A DNA stretch of 63,664 nt. It comes from CBFHWU01 sp965659665 (GTDB lineage Bacteria; Bacteroidota; Bacteroidia; Flavobacteriales; Flavobacteriaceae). Under the pieces are notes generated by a model. It saw only the letters and a list, made by a program, of their open reading frames with translations, made no database searches and was not told the origin of the DNA. The stretch spans positions 1 through 63,664 of the forward strand of contig CBFHWU010000006.1 of assembly GCA_965659665.1 (NCBI GenBank). Direction: 5' to 3'. Shown in pieces: positions 53,664 to 61,962 of this stretch (positions within the stretch are counted from its first letter, which is position 1; each line of letters begins with the position of its first letter). A program made the translations under genes and the position numbers.

Positions 53664-54495
53664 AGGTTTCAAAGGTTTTATCTTTCAATGCTTCATTGAT
53701 AACGTCATTATTAAACTCATTCATATAATCGAGTTTCCTTTTATTCAAAATAATTTGAATGACAGTAGGACGGACATACGCTAGCGGAGCTAACTCATTT
53801 CGTTTAATGACATTTTTTACAGTTACCAAATATACTTCTAAAGAATCTTCTAACTCAAAAAAATGTGATTTTTTTAAATAGTTTTCGTAGGAAACTACTG
53901 GAATAGGCAAAATTCGTTGAAAAAACTGATCGGATTGAACCCAAATAGAGTCATTTAAAGAAAATGAATTGAACTGTAGCGCAATAGAATCTAAATAACT
54001 TTTATCCTCCTCGTTAAAACGCTTAAATCGGTTTCGAATCATTCTCAAATTAAAATTATCTTTTCTCACTCGGACATATCGCGATTGAATAAGATTTCTA
54101 TTTGTTCTAAAACTTTGGCGATTTTTGTCAAAATATTCGTTTATTTCCTGATTTGTAACAACGGTATCTATCGATCTTTTAACAAGTTCTTCAAAATAGG
54201 TTTTGATATAAAGGTCGTTACGATATGACTGAACCAAGTTTTCAAGTTTTGATTGTTTAGCTTCAGATAAATTAAATACAGATTTACCTAAAAGTAATTC
54301 GTGAATCGCCCAATCATTAATATAGTTTCTAGTAATCAAAGCACTATCAATTCCTACCGAATTGGATTCTAACCTGTTGGCAATATCTGATTGGTACAAA
54401 TAGTTTGAACCTACACGGGCTACGGCATCATCTGGAACTTCTTTATTAAAATTACAAGTTCCAAGAAAAAGTGATACCAAAATTGCTAATCTCAT
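53656..54495 (-). CDS. SurA-related lipoprotein without an intact isomerase domain
   Basis: This 279-residue protein begins with a lipoprotein signal ('AILVSLFLGTC', lipid on C14). It then shows the SurA-like N-domain pattern ('DDAVARVGSNYLYQSDIANR'), a helical middle ('EINEYFDKNRQSFRTNR'), and a C-terminal helix ('QIILNKRKLDYMNEFNNDVI') like that which packs on the N-domain in SurA. No parvulin active-site motifs are seen in residues 120-240. Encoded directly before, and overlapping with, the SurA-like chaperone, it probably helps outer-membrane protein assembly as a chaperone only. Its start lies 6 bases after the guaB stop. Confidence 0.75.
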   Translation of the reverse strand: MRLAILVSLFLGTCNFNKEVPDDAVARVGSNYLYQSDIANRLESNSVGIDSALITRNYINDWAIHELLLGKSVFNLSEAKQSKLENLVQSYRNDLYIKTYFEELVKRSIDTVVTNQEINEYFDKNRQSFRTNRNLIQSRYVRVRKDNFNLRMIRNRFKRFNEEDKSYLDSIALQFNSFSLNDSIWVQSDQFFQRILPIPVVSYENYLKKSHFFELEDSLEVYLVTVKNVIKRNELAPLAYVRPTVIQIILNKRKLDYMNEFNNDVINEALKDKTFETYD

Positions 54496-54501
54496 TCTAA
54501 T

Positions 54502-55974
54502 TTATCTTGAGTAGTTGGGTGCTTCTTTAGTAATAGCAACATTATGCGGATGACTTTCCTGAATTCCTGAAGATGTAATTTGAACGAATCGAGCTGAACT
54601 CTGGAGGGTGGCTATATCTTCTGCTCCACAGTACCCCATTCCTGCGCGTAATCCTCCGACAAACTGATGAATACTTTCATAGAGTTCTCCTTTGTAGGGC
54701 ACTCGTCCGACTATACCTTCTGGAACAAGTTTTTTGATGTCATCCTCTACGTCTTGAAAATAACGATCTTTACTTCCTTGTTTCATCGCTTCAACTGACC
54801 CCATTCCACGATATGATTTAAATTTACGCCCTTCAAAAATGATAGTTTCTCCGGGAGATTCTTTTGTTCCTGCCAACATTGAACCCAGCATTACGGAATC
54901 AGCACCAGCGGCAATGGCCTTTACAATGTCTCCCGTATATCGTATTCCACCATCAGCAATTAAAGGAACATCTGTGCCTTTCAAAACACTGGCGACTTCG
55001 ATAATAGCGGATAGTTGAGGAAAGCCAACACCTGCGATAATTCGTGTGGTACATATTGAACCAGGTCCTATACCAACTTTTACTCCGTCAGCTCCAGCAT
55101 TCAACAAAAAGGATGCTGCTTCAGCTGTAGCAATATTTCCAACAACAACATCCAAATGCGGATGACTTTTTTTTATTTTTTTTAGGACATCTACAACTCC
55201 TTTGCTGTGCCCATGAGCAGTATCAATAACAATAGCATCTACTGATGACTTAACTAGGGCATCACAACGTTCTAATACGTCATGCGTCACTCCTACAGCT
55301 GCAGCCACTCTCAATCGACCGTAATGATCTTTATTGGATTCGGGCTTTAATGTTAACTTTGTGATATCTCTAAATGTAATTAACCCTACTAGTCTATTTT
55401 CTTTATCAATAACAGGAAGCTTTTCTATTTTGTATTGATCCAAAATTTCTTCGGCTTCTTCCATTGAAATTCCCTCTCTTGCGGTAATTAAACCTTCTGT
55501 TGTCATTACTTCTTGGATAGGACGATGATTATTTTTTTCAAATCGCAAATCTCTATTAGTGACAATTCCAATCAAAAAACCATTACGATCTACAATGGGA
55601 ATTCCTCCAATCCTATACTCCGTCATCACTCGTTTTGCATCTTGAACAATAGCCGATAAAGGCAGGGTAACTGGGTCAATAATCATTCCAGACTCAGCGC
55701 GTTTAACCTTACGAACTTTTTCTGCTTGCTCTTTTGGAGTCATGTTTTTGTGCAATACCCCTATTCCGCCCTCCCTTGCCATAGCAATTGCCATTTGGCT
55801 TTCAGTGACGGTATCCATTGCCGCAGAAGTTACAGGAACATTAAGGGGGATATTTTTTGAAAAACGAGAACGTACACTTACATTTCTGGGAAGGACATCA
55901 GAGTAAGAAGGAATTAGTAAAACATCATCATACGTGAGACCAGTACGTTTAATCTTGTTGGAGTGATCATCCAT
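54502..55974 (-). CDS. guaB: IMP dehydrogenase
   Basis: A 490-residue cytoplasmic enzyme that oxidises IMP to XMP with NAD, the first step toward GMP. The opening 'LTYDDVLLIPSYSDVLPR' and the two CBS domains (about residues 95-215, 'MTEYRIGGIPIVD', 'LPVIDKENRLVGLIT') are typical. So are the catalytic loop C308 ('GPGSICTTRIIAGVG') and the flap 'YRGMGSVEAM'. The length is normal. A TATATTTG promoter element lies 28 bases upstream, and a short inverted repeat in the leader sits directly before the start codon. The gene heads an operon with two SurA-type genes and aconitase. Confidence 0.97.
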   Translation of the reverse strand: MDDHSNKIKRTGLTYDDVLLIPSYSDVLPRNVSVRSRFSKNIPLNVPVTSAAMDTVTESQMAIAMAREGGIGVLHKNMTPKEQAEKVRKVKRAESGMIIDPVTLPLSAIVQDAKRVMTEYRIGGIPIVDRNGFLIGIVTNRDLRFEKNNHRPIQEVMTTEGLITAREGISMEEAEEILDQYKIEKLPVIDKENRLVGLITFRDITKLTLKPESNKDHYGRLRVAAAVGVTHDVLERCDALVKSSVDAIVIDTAHGHSKGVVDVLKKIKKSHPHLDVVVGNIATAEAASFLLNAGADGVKVGIGPGSICTTRIIAGVGFPQLSAIIEVASVLKGTDVPLIADGGIRYTGDIVKAIAAGADSVMLGSMLAGTKESPGETIIFEGRKFKSYRGMGSVEAMKQGSKDRYFQDVEDDIKKLVPEGIVGRVPYKGELYESIHQFVGGLRAGMGYCGAEDIATLQSSARFVQITSSGIQESHPHNVAITKEAPNYSR

Positions 55975-55975
55975 A

Positions 55976-56009
55976 GCAACTCATTTAAAAATAGTTGCAT
56001 ACAAATATA
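55976..56009 (-). promoter_or_regulatory. guaB promoter element and leader hairpin
   Basis: On the minus strand TATATTTG (56002-56009) matches the -7 consensus TAnnTTTG exactly. Between it and the ATG lies an inverted repeat, GCAACT (93-98 side, read at 55998-55993) with AGTTGC (55981-55976), whose 3' arm ends one base before the start codon. A hairpin here could hide the ribosome entry site. Confidence 0.45.
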
Positions 56010-56026
56010 ACAAAATTTAAGGTATA

Positions 56027-56518
56027 TTAGTTGTTTTGCTTAAGATTAAGTTCTCTAGAAATAAGAAAAACAGACCAAACATAGCATAAGGTCATTAAAG
56101 ATCCAGAAAAAATAACAATATAACTCACCCAAGCATACCCGTACCAAATCAAATAAATACCACCGAAAGTTAATAAGATCGAAACAAAAGGTTCACACAT
56201 TAAGAATACCATCAGTTTTTTAGAAACAGAGGTAAAAGCCAATAAAACGCCAGTAAAAAAGAATATAAATGACAAGCTTAGCACATGGGTATGAACGATA
56301 GTAAGCATTTCACGTGGACTTTTTTTAAACTTCATGACCATGGCTTTCTCATCCGATTCATTGCCGGTATAATGTTCAACAACTCCACTGGGAGAGGTGC
56401 TGTTAGTTTGACCTACAAAAGCTATTCCCGTAAAAAAACCTACAGTAAGAACGAAAATAAAAAAGGCAATCATCACTCGAAGCGGCCTTGGAAATTCACT
56501 TATTTTAAGGTCAAACAT
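56027..56518 (-). CDS. Four-helix membrane protein of unknown function
   Basis: A 163-residue inner-membrane protein with four hydrophobic segments: about residues 16-34, 74-96, 105-125 and 130-152. A charged periplasmic or cytoplasmic loop lies between the first two. The second helix begins with 'LTIVHTHVLSLSFIFFF', and its two His could bind haem, which is an inference only. No named family is recognised. It is the last gene of an operon with an outer-membrane porin and an FMN-binding protein (gaps of 12 and 5 bases), which suggests a membrane electron-transfer partner for the flavoprotein. Confidence 0.7.
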   Translation of the reverse strand: MFDLKISEFPRPLRVMIAFFIFVLTVGFFTGIAFVGQTNSTSPSGVVEHYTGNESDEKAMVMKFKKSPREMLTIVHTHVLSLSFIFFFTGVLLAFTSVSKKLMVFLMCEPFVSILLTFGGIYLIWYGYAWVSYIVIFSGSLMTLCYVWSVFLISRELNLKQNN

Positions 56519-56523
56519 AAAGG

Positions 56524-57033
56524 TTAATCTAGTTGTTTTACTTTATCTAAGGTGCTCATGAGATCATTCATCGCATAAGTCATCGACTTTACAGAAATGG
56601 TTGCTCCAGAAATGGATGCAATATTATCATTGTAAATAAAACGATCTAAAGTGGATTTTCCCAAAAACTGTTTCAGCCAGCGCTTACTTCCAATTTCACC
56701 TCCGTAATCCTCACGGTATGTCACAACTTTAGTATTCTTAATGATTAGGTCTGTATCGAACAAAACTAAATATTCAAAGGTGTCTGTTTTTGATGGAGCT
56801 TCGCCGAAATAGGCATATCCGATCGCTAAATCATCATCTGCAAGGACAAAAAATCGATTGGAATCAAAGCCATCAACATCGCTTTCAAAAGCCTTCTTAA
56901 GGATCAAGTTTTTATTTTCAAAAACTTTTGACGCTTGTTTTAATATTTTTTTTTGGATAGAATTAACTGGACTAAGAGAGCTAAATACTATGGCCTGCAG
57001 TAAACAAATTGATACTAAAATTCTTTTTTTCAT
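56524..57033 (-). CDS. FMN-binding domain protein, probably covalently flavinylated
   Basis: A 169-residue exported protein with an N-terminal signal or anchor ('ILVSICLLQAIVFSSL'). The C-terminal FMN-binding domain resembles that of RnfG/NqrC: 'YREDYGGEIGSKRWLKQFLG', then 'ASISGATISVKSMTYAM'. 'SGATIS' (142-147) is the motif ApbE enzymes flavinylate, the acceptor by family rule being the last Ser/Thr (S147). It should carry electrons outside the cytoplasm. Its neighbours are a porin upstream and a four-helix membrane protein downstream. ApbE itself is not in this window. Confidence 0.85.
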   Translation of the reverse strand: MKKRILVSICLLQAIVFSSLSPVNSIQKKILKQASKVFENKNLILKKAFESDVDGFDSNRFFVLADDDLAIGYAYFGEAPSKTDTFEYLVLFDTDLIIKNTKVVTYREDYGGEIGSKRWLKQFLGKSTLDRFIYNDNIASISGATISVKSMTYAMNDLMSTLDKVKQLD

Positions 57034-57045
57034 TTTATAATAGTG

Positions 57046-58185
57046 TTAGAAGAAAATTCCTATTCCCATATTAAATTGTCCCTTGTTATCAGCTCCTTCA
57101 AGAGCAATTCCTTTGGATTGATAATCGGCCTTAAAAACTGCGCCATTTGCCAAATGGTAAGAAAATCCATACGTAAATTCGTCTCGATGGTAGGCATCAT
57201 TGGCAACAAGAACACCATCTGTACTTGCATGAGTATTGAAGTTTTCATAACGAATGAATGCATCAAGTTTTTGAGTAGATGATAATGGGAGAACATTATA
57301 AGCTCCTTCTATATAAAAACCATTCATAGCCGACCCTAAATCACCATCTCCTTTGGCGCTATTATACGCTTCTGAATCTGAAATTGTTGCATCAATATAT
57401 TGTCCTCTAGTGGAAAAGCGACCTTTAGTATATCGGTAATCAAATCCAAACATGGTGAGACCTACTTGAGTGTTATCAAGCTCTGTTTCAGTGGTCTGTG
57501 TTTTGCCTGAATAAGCGGCAAGACCTAGCTTCAAACCAGGAATTCCATAATATTCCACTTTAGCAGCAAAATTGGTGTTCGAACCCGCTGACTCTGCTCC
57601 TTTTTGACGCCCTTTTCTAAATCCATCACTCCCTCTTAATTTGTAGGAACCATCATAGGATAGAAAACCATTCATGATGTAAGCCTGATAACGTATGGAA
57701 AGGTCATTGAAACGTCCCGAAACCCCAATTCCGATCTCTCTCCATGTGGTGGGAACTATTTTACTGTCTAAGCTTGGTCGCTCCACACCATTAAAAGTGG
57801 TAGGTTCATGGTATTCATTCACTATACCCATGGGAACTAACATGAGACCAGCACGAAAATTAAGTCCATCTGTAACATGGTAATTGAGAAAAGCTTGTTC
57901 TACATAAACTTCTTTAACGTGTTCAAATTCAATTTCAGTTACAAATGAAGTTCTTTCGTCAAATTTGTACGCAAACAAAATCACAAGTCGCTGAACATCA
58001 AGTTCAGAAACATCGCCCTCTGGATTGTTGTAGGTAACTTCTCCATATCCTCCGATAGAAAGGCCTCTTTCTCTGTCGAGAAGGTTATTAAGTTGGGTTT
58101 GGGAACTGTTCATGTCTGTTTGGGAGAATACATGTTGTAACAGAAAAGTAAATATAAATGGTAAAATCAATTTTAGAGGCTTCAT
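57046..58185 (-). CDS. Outer-membrane porin-like beta-barrel protein
   Basis: A 379-residue protein with a signal peptide ending 'HVFSQ' (residue 21) and a barrel of alternating strands ('LSIGGYGEVTYNNPEG', 'FVTEIEFEHVKEVYVEQAFL', 'AGLMLVPMGIVNEYHEPTTF') that closes on a terminal Phe ('FNMGIGIFF'). It resembles the phosphate-selective porin O/P-like barrels common in Bacteroidota; the solute is unknown. It is the first gene of the porin-FMN protein-membrane protein operon. A well-formed promoter and two copies of a 16-base repeat lie upstream, so this operon is likely under a dedicated regulator. Confidence 0.8.
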   Translation of the reverse strand: MKPLKLILPFIFTFLLQHVFSQTDMNSSQTQLNNLLDRERGLSIGGYGEVTYNNPEGDVSELDVQRLVILFAYKFDERTSFVTEIEFEHVKEVYVEQAFLNYHVTDGLNFRAGLMLVPMGIVNEYHEPTTFNGVERPSLDSKIVPTTWREIGIGVSGRFNDLSIRYQAYIMNGFLSYDGSYKLRGSDGFRKGRQKGAESAGSNTNFAAKVEYYGIPGLKLGLAAYSGKTQTTETELDNTQVGLTMFGFDYRYTKGRFSTRGQYIDATISDSEAYNSAKGDGDLGSAMNGFYIEGAYNVLPLSSTQKLDAFIRYENFNTHASTDGVLVANDAYHRDEFTYGFSYHLANGAVFKADYQSKGIALEGADNKGQFNMGIGIFF

Positions 58186-58189
58186 TGTT

Positions 58190-58265
58190 TTTATTTAGAA
58201 TAATTAAAAATTGATTACAAATATAATATCCGCTATTTTTATAAACAAGTTTATTTAGAATAATT
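58190..58265 (-). promoter_or_regulatory. Promoter flanked by two 16-base repeats
   Basis: On the minus strand TTG (58246-58248), 20 bases, then TATATTTG (58218-58225) is a near-perfect Bacteroidota promoter for the porin operon. TTTATTTAGAATAATT occurs twice, at 58190-58205 and 58250-58265, exactly 60 bases apart. Each copy contains TTATT-TAG-AATAA, a partial palindrome. One copy adjoins the -33 element and the other lies just before the start codon, as expected for a repressor pair. The pattern recalls AT-rich iron-regulator sites, which is an inference. Confidence 0.6.
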
Positions 58266-58275
58266 TAAAATAAAT

Positions 58276-59136
58276 TTATACGCTTTTGAATGTCTTTGTG
58301 GCTTTGTTGTAGGCAGACTCAAAATAAAGAGAGTTGAGTTGATGATCTACCTTTTTGTTTGCAAAATAAGATAATAATTTTTCTGTTGGCATATTACCTG
58401 TAAGTTCATCTTTTGCCATGGGGCATCCCCCAAACCCTTGAATGGCACCATCAAAACGAAGACAACCCGCCTTATATGCAGCGTCTACTTTTGAAAACCA
58501 ATCTTTTGGATGGGTATGAAAGTGAGCCCCAAACTCAATATTAGGATACTTCAAGATGAGAGTTGAGAAGAGTTCATTGATTATTACGGAGTTGGCACTT
58601 CCAATGGTATCTGATAAAGAAAGTATCCGTACCCCCATTTCTGACAATCGTTTCACCCATTGGGACACTAACGAAACGCTCCATGGATCCCCGTAAGGAT
58701 TGCCAAAACCCATAGACAAATACACCACTAACTGTTTGTGATGAACCATTGTTGCTTGATGAATTTCTTTTAGTGTAATTAAGGATTCCGATATTGTTTT
58801 ATGGGTATTTCTCATTTGAAAATTTTCTGAAATCGAAAACGGATAACCTAAATACGATATCTCAGAAAACTTACACGCATCAATCGCACCTCTTGTGTTG
58901 GCAACAATTGCTAATAGTTTTGTTTCTGTATTCGACAGTTCAAGGCCTGCAATAACCTCTGCAGTATCTCTCATCTGGGGGATGGCTTTAGGGGAAACGA
59001 AACTTCCAAAGTCAAGAGTGTCAAAACCAACATTTAGAAGAGCTTGAAGATAACTTATTTTTTTATTGGTAGGAATAAAGGTTTTGATGCCTTGCATAGC
59101 ATCTCTTGGGCATTCAATAATTTTCACTAATGACAT
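58276..59136 (-). CDS. Hydroxymethylglutaryl-CoA lyase
   Basis: A 286-residue cytoplasmic enzyme that splits HMG-CoA into acetyl-CoA and acetoacetate, the last step of leucine breakdown. The TIM-barrel features are 'IIECPRDAMQGIKTFIPT' (catalytic Arg-Asp), 'LDFGSFVSPKAIPQMRD', 'LSDTIGSANS', 'FGAHFHTHP' (metal-binding His pair) and 'GGCPMAKDELTGNMPTE' with the catalytic Cys loop. The length fits the family (about 290). It lies on its own between the regulated porin operon and a divergent DUF3050 gene. Nothing odd is seen. Confidence 0.93.
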   Translation of the reverse strand: MSLVKIIECPRDAMQGIKTFIPTNKKISYLQALLNVGFDTLDFGSFVSPKAIPQMRDTAEVIAGLELSNTETKLLAIVANTRGAIDACKFSEISYLGYPFSISENFQMRNTHKTISESLITLKEIHQATMVHHKQLVVYLSMGFGNPYGDPWSVSLVSQWVKRLSEMGVRILSLSDTIGSANSVIINELFSTLILKYPNIEFGAHFHTHPKDWFSKVDAAYKAGCLRFDGAIQGFGGCPMAKDELTGNMPTEKLLSYFANKKVDHQLNSLYFESAYNKATKTFKSV

Positions 59137-59177
59137 AAATCAAAAGTAAACATTATCATAAAATAAAATGGGTTACG

Positions 59178-59185
59178 TATTTTTG
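59178..59185 (+). promoter_or_regulatory. Candidate -7 promoter element for the DUF3050 gene
   Basis: TATTTTTG matches TAnnTTTG. It lies inside what would be the first codons of a longer reading frame from 59168, so it argues that translation starts later, at 59207. No clear TTG is found at the -33 distance. Confidence 0.4.
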
Positions 59186-59206
59186 CAAATGAAAAAGAAA
59201 AAAACT

Positions 59207-59956
59207 ATGCATCAAATACAAAAGCTCGAAGCCTCTTTTAAGCTGGAACGTCAACGTCTATTACATCATCCTCTTTACGATAAACTCACCCATCCAAAGG
59301 CGCTGCAAATATTTATGGAAACTCATGTATTTGCCGTGTGGGATTTCATGTCCTTGGTAAAATATCTTCAAAGAGAGCTTACATGTGTAAGTTTACCTTG
59401 GGTTCCCAAAGGACCTGCTGTGGCTCGCCGATTAATTAATGAAATCGTTTTTGGCGAAGAAAGTGATATTGATCAGGACGGAAAGCCTATAAGTCATTTT
59501 GAGTTATATGTACAATCCATGGAGGAAATAGGGGCCAATACCGTGCCTATCAAGCAATTTGTACAAGCAATTTCAACAGGTAAAACAATCAATCAAGCTA
59601 TATCAACATCTGCAGTTCCAGAAGCTGCCCAAACTTTTATCCAAAACACCATGAAAGTTATTGAAAGCAAAAAAACACACTGTGTTGCTGGTGTATTTAC
59701 TTTTGGAAGAGAAGATTTGATTCCCGATATGTTTATTGAAATCGTCAAACAAATGAAAACAGAAAATAAAACATTGGTTTATTATTTGGAAAGACATATT
59801 GAGGTTGACGGAGGTGAACACGGCCCTATGGCTTTAGAAATGATATCGGAACTGTGCGGTAAATCCGACCAAAAATGGAAAGAAGCTCAACAAGAAGCCC
59901 AAACTGCTTTGCAACAGCGTATTGCACTTTGGGACGCTATTTCCGACAATTTATAA
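59207..59956 (+). CDS. DUF3050 protein, haem-oxygenase-like fold
   Basis: A 249-residue soluble, mostly helical protein of the DUF3050 family. Conserved acidic and His residues sit on helices as in haem-oxygenase-like di-iron enzymes: 'FMETHVFAVWDFM', 'NEIVFGEESD', 'ISHFELYVQSM', 'LERHIEVDGGEHGPMALEM'. Family members have no settled function. Di-iron oxidase or oxygenase activity is an inference from ligand spacing. The start ATG at 59207 is preferred over 59168 and 59189 because a promoter-like TATTTTTG covers the earlier region. It is followed after 40 bases by an M28 peptidase on the same strand. Confidence 0.85.
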   Translation: MHQIQKLEASFKLERQRLLHHPLYDKLTHPKALQIFMETHVFAVWDFMSLVKYLQRELTCVSLPWVPKGPAVARRLINEIVFGEESDIDQDGKPISHFELYVQSMEEIGANTVPIKQFVQAISTGKTINQAISTSAVPEAAQTFIQNTMKVIESKKTHCVAGVFTFGREDLIPDMFIEIVKQMKTENKTLVYYLERHIEVDGGEHGPMALEMISELCGKSDQKWKEAQQEAQTALQQRIALWDAISDNL

Positions 59957-59996
59957 TTCTATTTTAGTACTTTTAAACGATAAAAAAATAAATATT

Positions 59997-61040
59997 ATGC
60001 ATACTGCTTATTATTCCTTCGTTCTAACATTTCTGTCCTTTGTGGGTTTTGCCCAAAAAGAATACGGGAACAGTATTACAAAAGAAGAATTAAAGTCTCA
60101 TCTTTATATCTATGCTTCCGATGAATTTGAGGGTCGGGAGGCTGGAACTGAAGGCGAAAAAAAAGCCATTACCTTCTTGAGTGATTATTATCAAAGTATT
60201 GGAGTGGCTCCAGGGAACAGTGATGGTACCTATTTTCAGCATATGAAGTTACGAGTTGATAGGAAAAATATTGAAAGTACCAATGTTTTAGCTTTTATTA
60301 AAGGAAGTGAAAAACCAGAAGAAGTATTGGTCATCACAGCCCATTTAGATCATGTTGGTAAATCAAGAAGTGGACAGGTTTATAATGGAGCAGATGACGA
60401 CGGTTCAGGAACTGTGGCAATGCTTGAAGTAGCTGAAGCTTTCCAAAAAGCAGTTTTAGATGGAAAAGGTCCTAAAAGATCTATATTATTTTTACATGTT
60501 TCGGCTGAGGAAAAAGGGCTATTAGGGTCAAATTATTACACCTCCTACCCTGTATATCCCCTCGACAACACCGTTGTTAATCTCAATATTGATATGATAG
60601 GACGTGTTGATGATTTTCATAAAGATAACCCCAATTATGTGTATTTGATTGGTTCTGATATTTTGTCCAAAGATTTGCATGAAATTTCTGAAGAAATGAA
60701 TGCAAAGTACACGCAAATTGAGTTGGATTATCGTTATAATGATCCCACTACCATTGTGAACGAATTTGGGCGTAACACTGCAAATTGTTATTATTATCGA
60801 TCTGATCATTACAATTTTGCTCGTCACGAAATTCCTGTCATATTTTACTTTAACGGTACTCACGAAGACTATCATCAACCCACAGATACCATTGAAAAAA
60901 TCAATTTTGACATGTTAGAACGCAGATCAAGATTAATCTTTTATACCACTTGGGAATTGGCCAACCGCAAAGAGCGTATTCAACTTAAAAGTGATATCAA
61001 CAGAATAGTTGAAAATGATTGTAAAGCATATGATCGTTAA
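59997..61040 (+). CDS. M28-family zinc aminopeptidase (secreted)
   Basis: A 347-residue exported peptidase with a signal peptide ('AYYSFVLTFLSFVGFAQ'). All zinc-site motifs are present: 'VITAHLDHVG' (His), 'NGADDDGSGTVAMLE' (bridging Asp), 'VSAEEKGLLGS' (catalytic Glu and metal Glu), 'NIDMIGR' (Asp) and 'THEDYHQPTDT' (final His). The N-terminal 'HLYIYASDEFEGREAGTEG' is typical of the Bacteroidota M28 group. It releases amino acids from peptides in the periplasm or outside. The ATG at 59997 is chosen since an earlier one would overlap the previous gene and bury the signal peptide. A strong terminator follows directly. Confidence 0.92.
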   Translation: MHTAYYSFVLTFLSFVGFAQKEYGNSITKEELKSHLYIYASDEFEGREAGTEGEKKAITFLSDYYQSIGVAPGNSDGTYFQHMKLRVDRKNIESTNVLAFIKGSEKPEEVLVITAHLDHVGKSRSGQVYNGADDDGSGTVAMLEVAEAFQKAVLDGKGPKRSILFLHVSAEEKGLLGSNYYTSYPVYPLDNTVVNLNIDMIGRVDDFHKDNPNYVYLIGSDILSKDLHEISEEMNAKYTQIELDYRYNDPTTIVNEFGRNTANCYYYRSDHYNFARHEIPVIFYFNGTHEDYHQPTDTIEKINFDMLERRSRLIFYTTWELANRKERIQLKSDINRIVENDCKAYDR

Positions 61041-61071
61041 AAAAAAACCTCCTTTCAGGAGGTTTTTTTTT
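61039..61071 (+). terminator. Rho-independent terminator
   Basis: Right after the peptidase stop, a stem of AACCTCCT against AGGAGGTT with a 3-base loop is flanked by a run of A and a run of nine T. It is a textbook terminator that could also work on the opposite strand. Confidence 0.9.
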
Positions 61072-61131
61072 ATGTAAAGAATAAACTTTGATTTTATCCG
61101 CTTGAAACTAAATTTTAGTTTAACTTATTTT

Positions 61132-61869
61132 TTATTCTGATTTTCTTAATGAGATCCATTTCCATAGAGTTTCACTATATCCGTGTTCTCTTATGTTTAT
61201 TTTATCTTGAAGATCTTCAGGATATTCAACTGTTGGCACTCTCTCGAGCATAAGCTCTGAAATTGAGTTATAAAAATCAAAAGTTACATAATTCCAGCCA
61301 AGATAAGATCCTATTTTATCCACTCTTTTGGCTAAACCCCATCCTTGTTTTGGCGAAGCTTCAAAATATTGTTTTTTAAATTCTTCTTCCATTTTTTCAT
61401 AGGCAAATGCATTTTGAGACTTTACTTTCATGTAATTCATGACTACCATATTGGGCAGTGAGTCCACTTTAAAAATATTGTCTTTAATGGTAACCAAATT
61501 AGTTTTAATAATTTTTCTGGCTGCTTGATTTTTTTTATTAAAGGCTTGTAACTCTTCGTCACTCATTTCCGGAAATACACTTCTTAATCCAGTTCCTGAA
61601 TTTAAGCTGTCAATTTCTTTGGCCAAAGTAACCAGAACAATTTGATATTCAGATTCTGAAGTGCTGTCCGCCACCCACCAAGCATCCCATCCATCGATAG
61701 TTCCCTGATCAATTCTTTTCTGAGCAAGTTTAGCCCATTTTTCCGATAAAATTTCACCGTAATTTTCTCCTTGAATAGGTTTAATAAAATCAATTGATGC
61801 ATATCTAGATTCTTGACCATAAATCATAGAAATAAATAATAACATCATTAAGGTAATTAATTGTTTCAT
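61132..61869 (-). CDS. Secreted protein of unknown function
   Basis: This 245-residue protein is not recognised. It has a signal peptide ('LITLMMLLFISMIYGQ', residues 4-19). The mature part is helical and Lys/Glu-rich ('GEILSEKWAKLAQKRIDQG', 'DGWDAWWVAD', 'EEEFKKQYFEASPKQGWGLA'), ending 'LWKWISLRKSE'. Repeated Trp-rich helices suggest a soluble helical domain; no catalytic pattern is visible. It stands alone, converging on the peptidase and its terminator, with a very AT-rich upstream region. Confidence 0.75.
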   Translation of the reverse strand: MKQLITLMMLLFISMIYGQESRYASIDFIKPIQGENYGEILSEKWAKLAQKRIDQGTIDGWDAWWVADSTSESEYQIVLVTLAKEIDSLNSGTGLRSVFPEMSDEELQAFNKKNQAARKIIKTNLVTIKDNIFKVDSLPNMVVMNYMKVKSQNAFAYEKMEEEFKKQYFEASPKQGWGLAKRVDKIGSYLGWNYVTFDFYNSISELMLERVPTVEYPEDLQDKINIREHGYSETLWKWISLRKSE

Positions 61870-61962
61870 ATTTTAAAAGTTTTATTATTTACTTGCAATA
61901 TAAAATTAAAAAATTATTTAAAAAATTTATTTAACTAATTATAATATTGACATGAAAACTTC

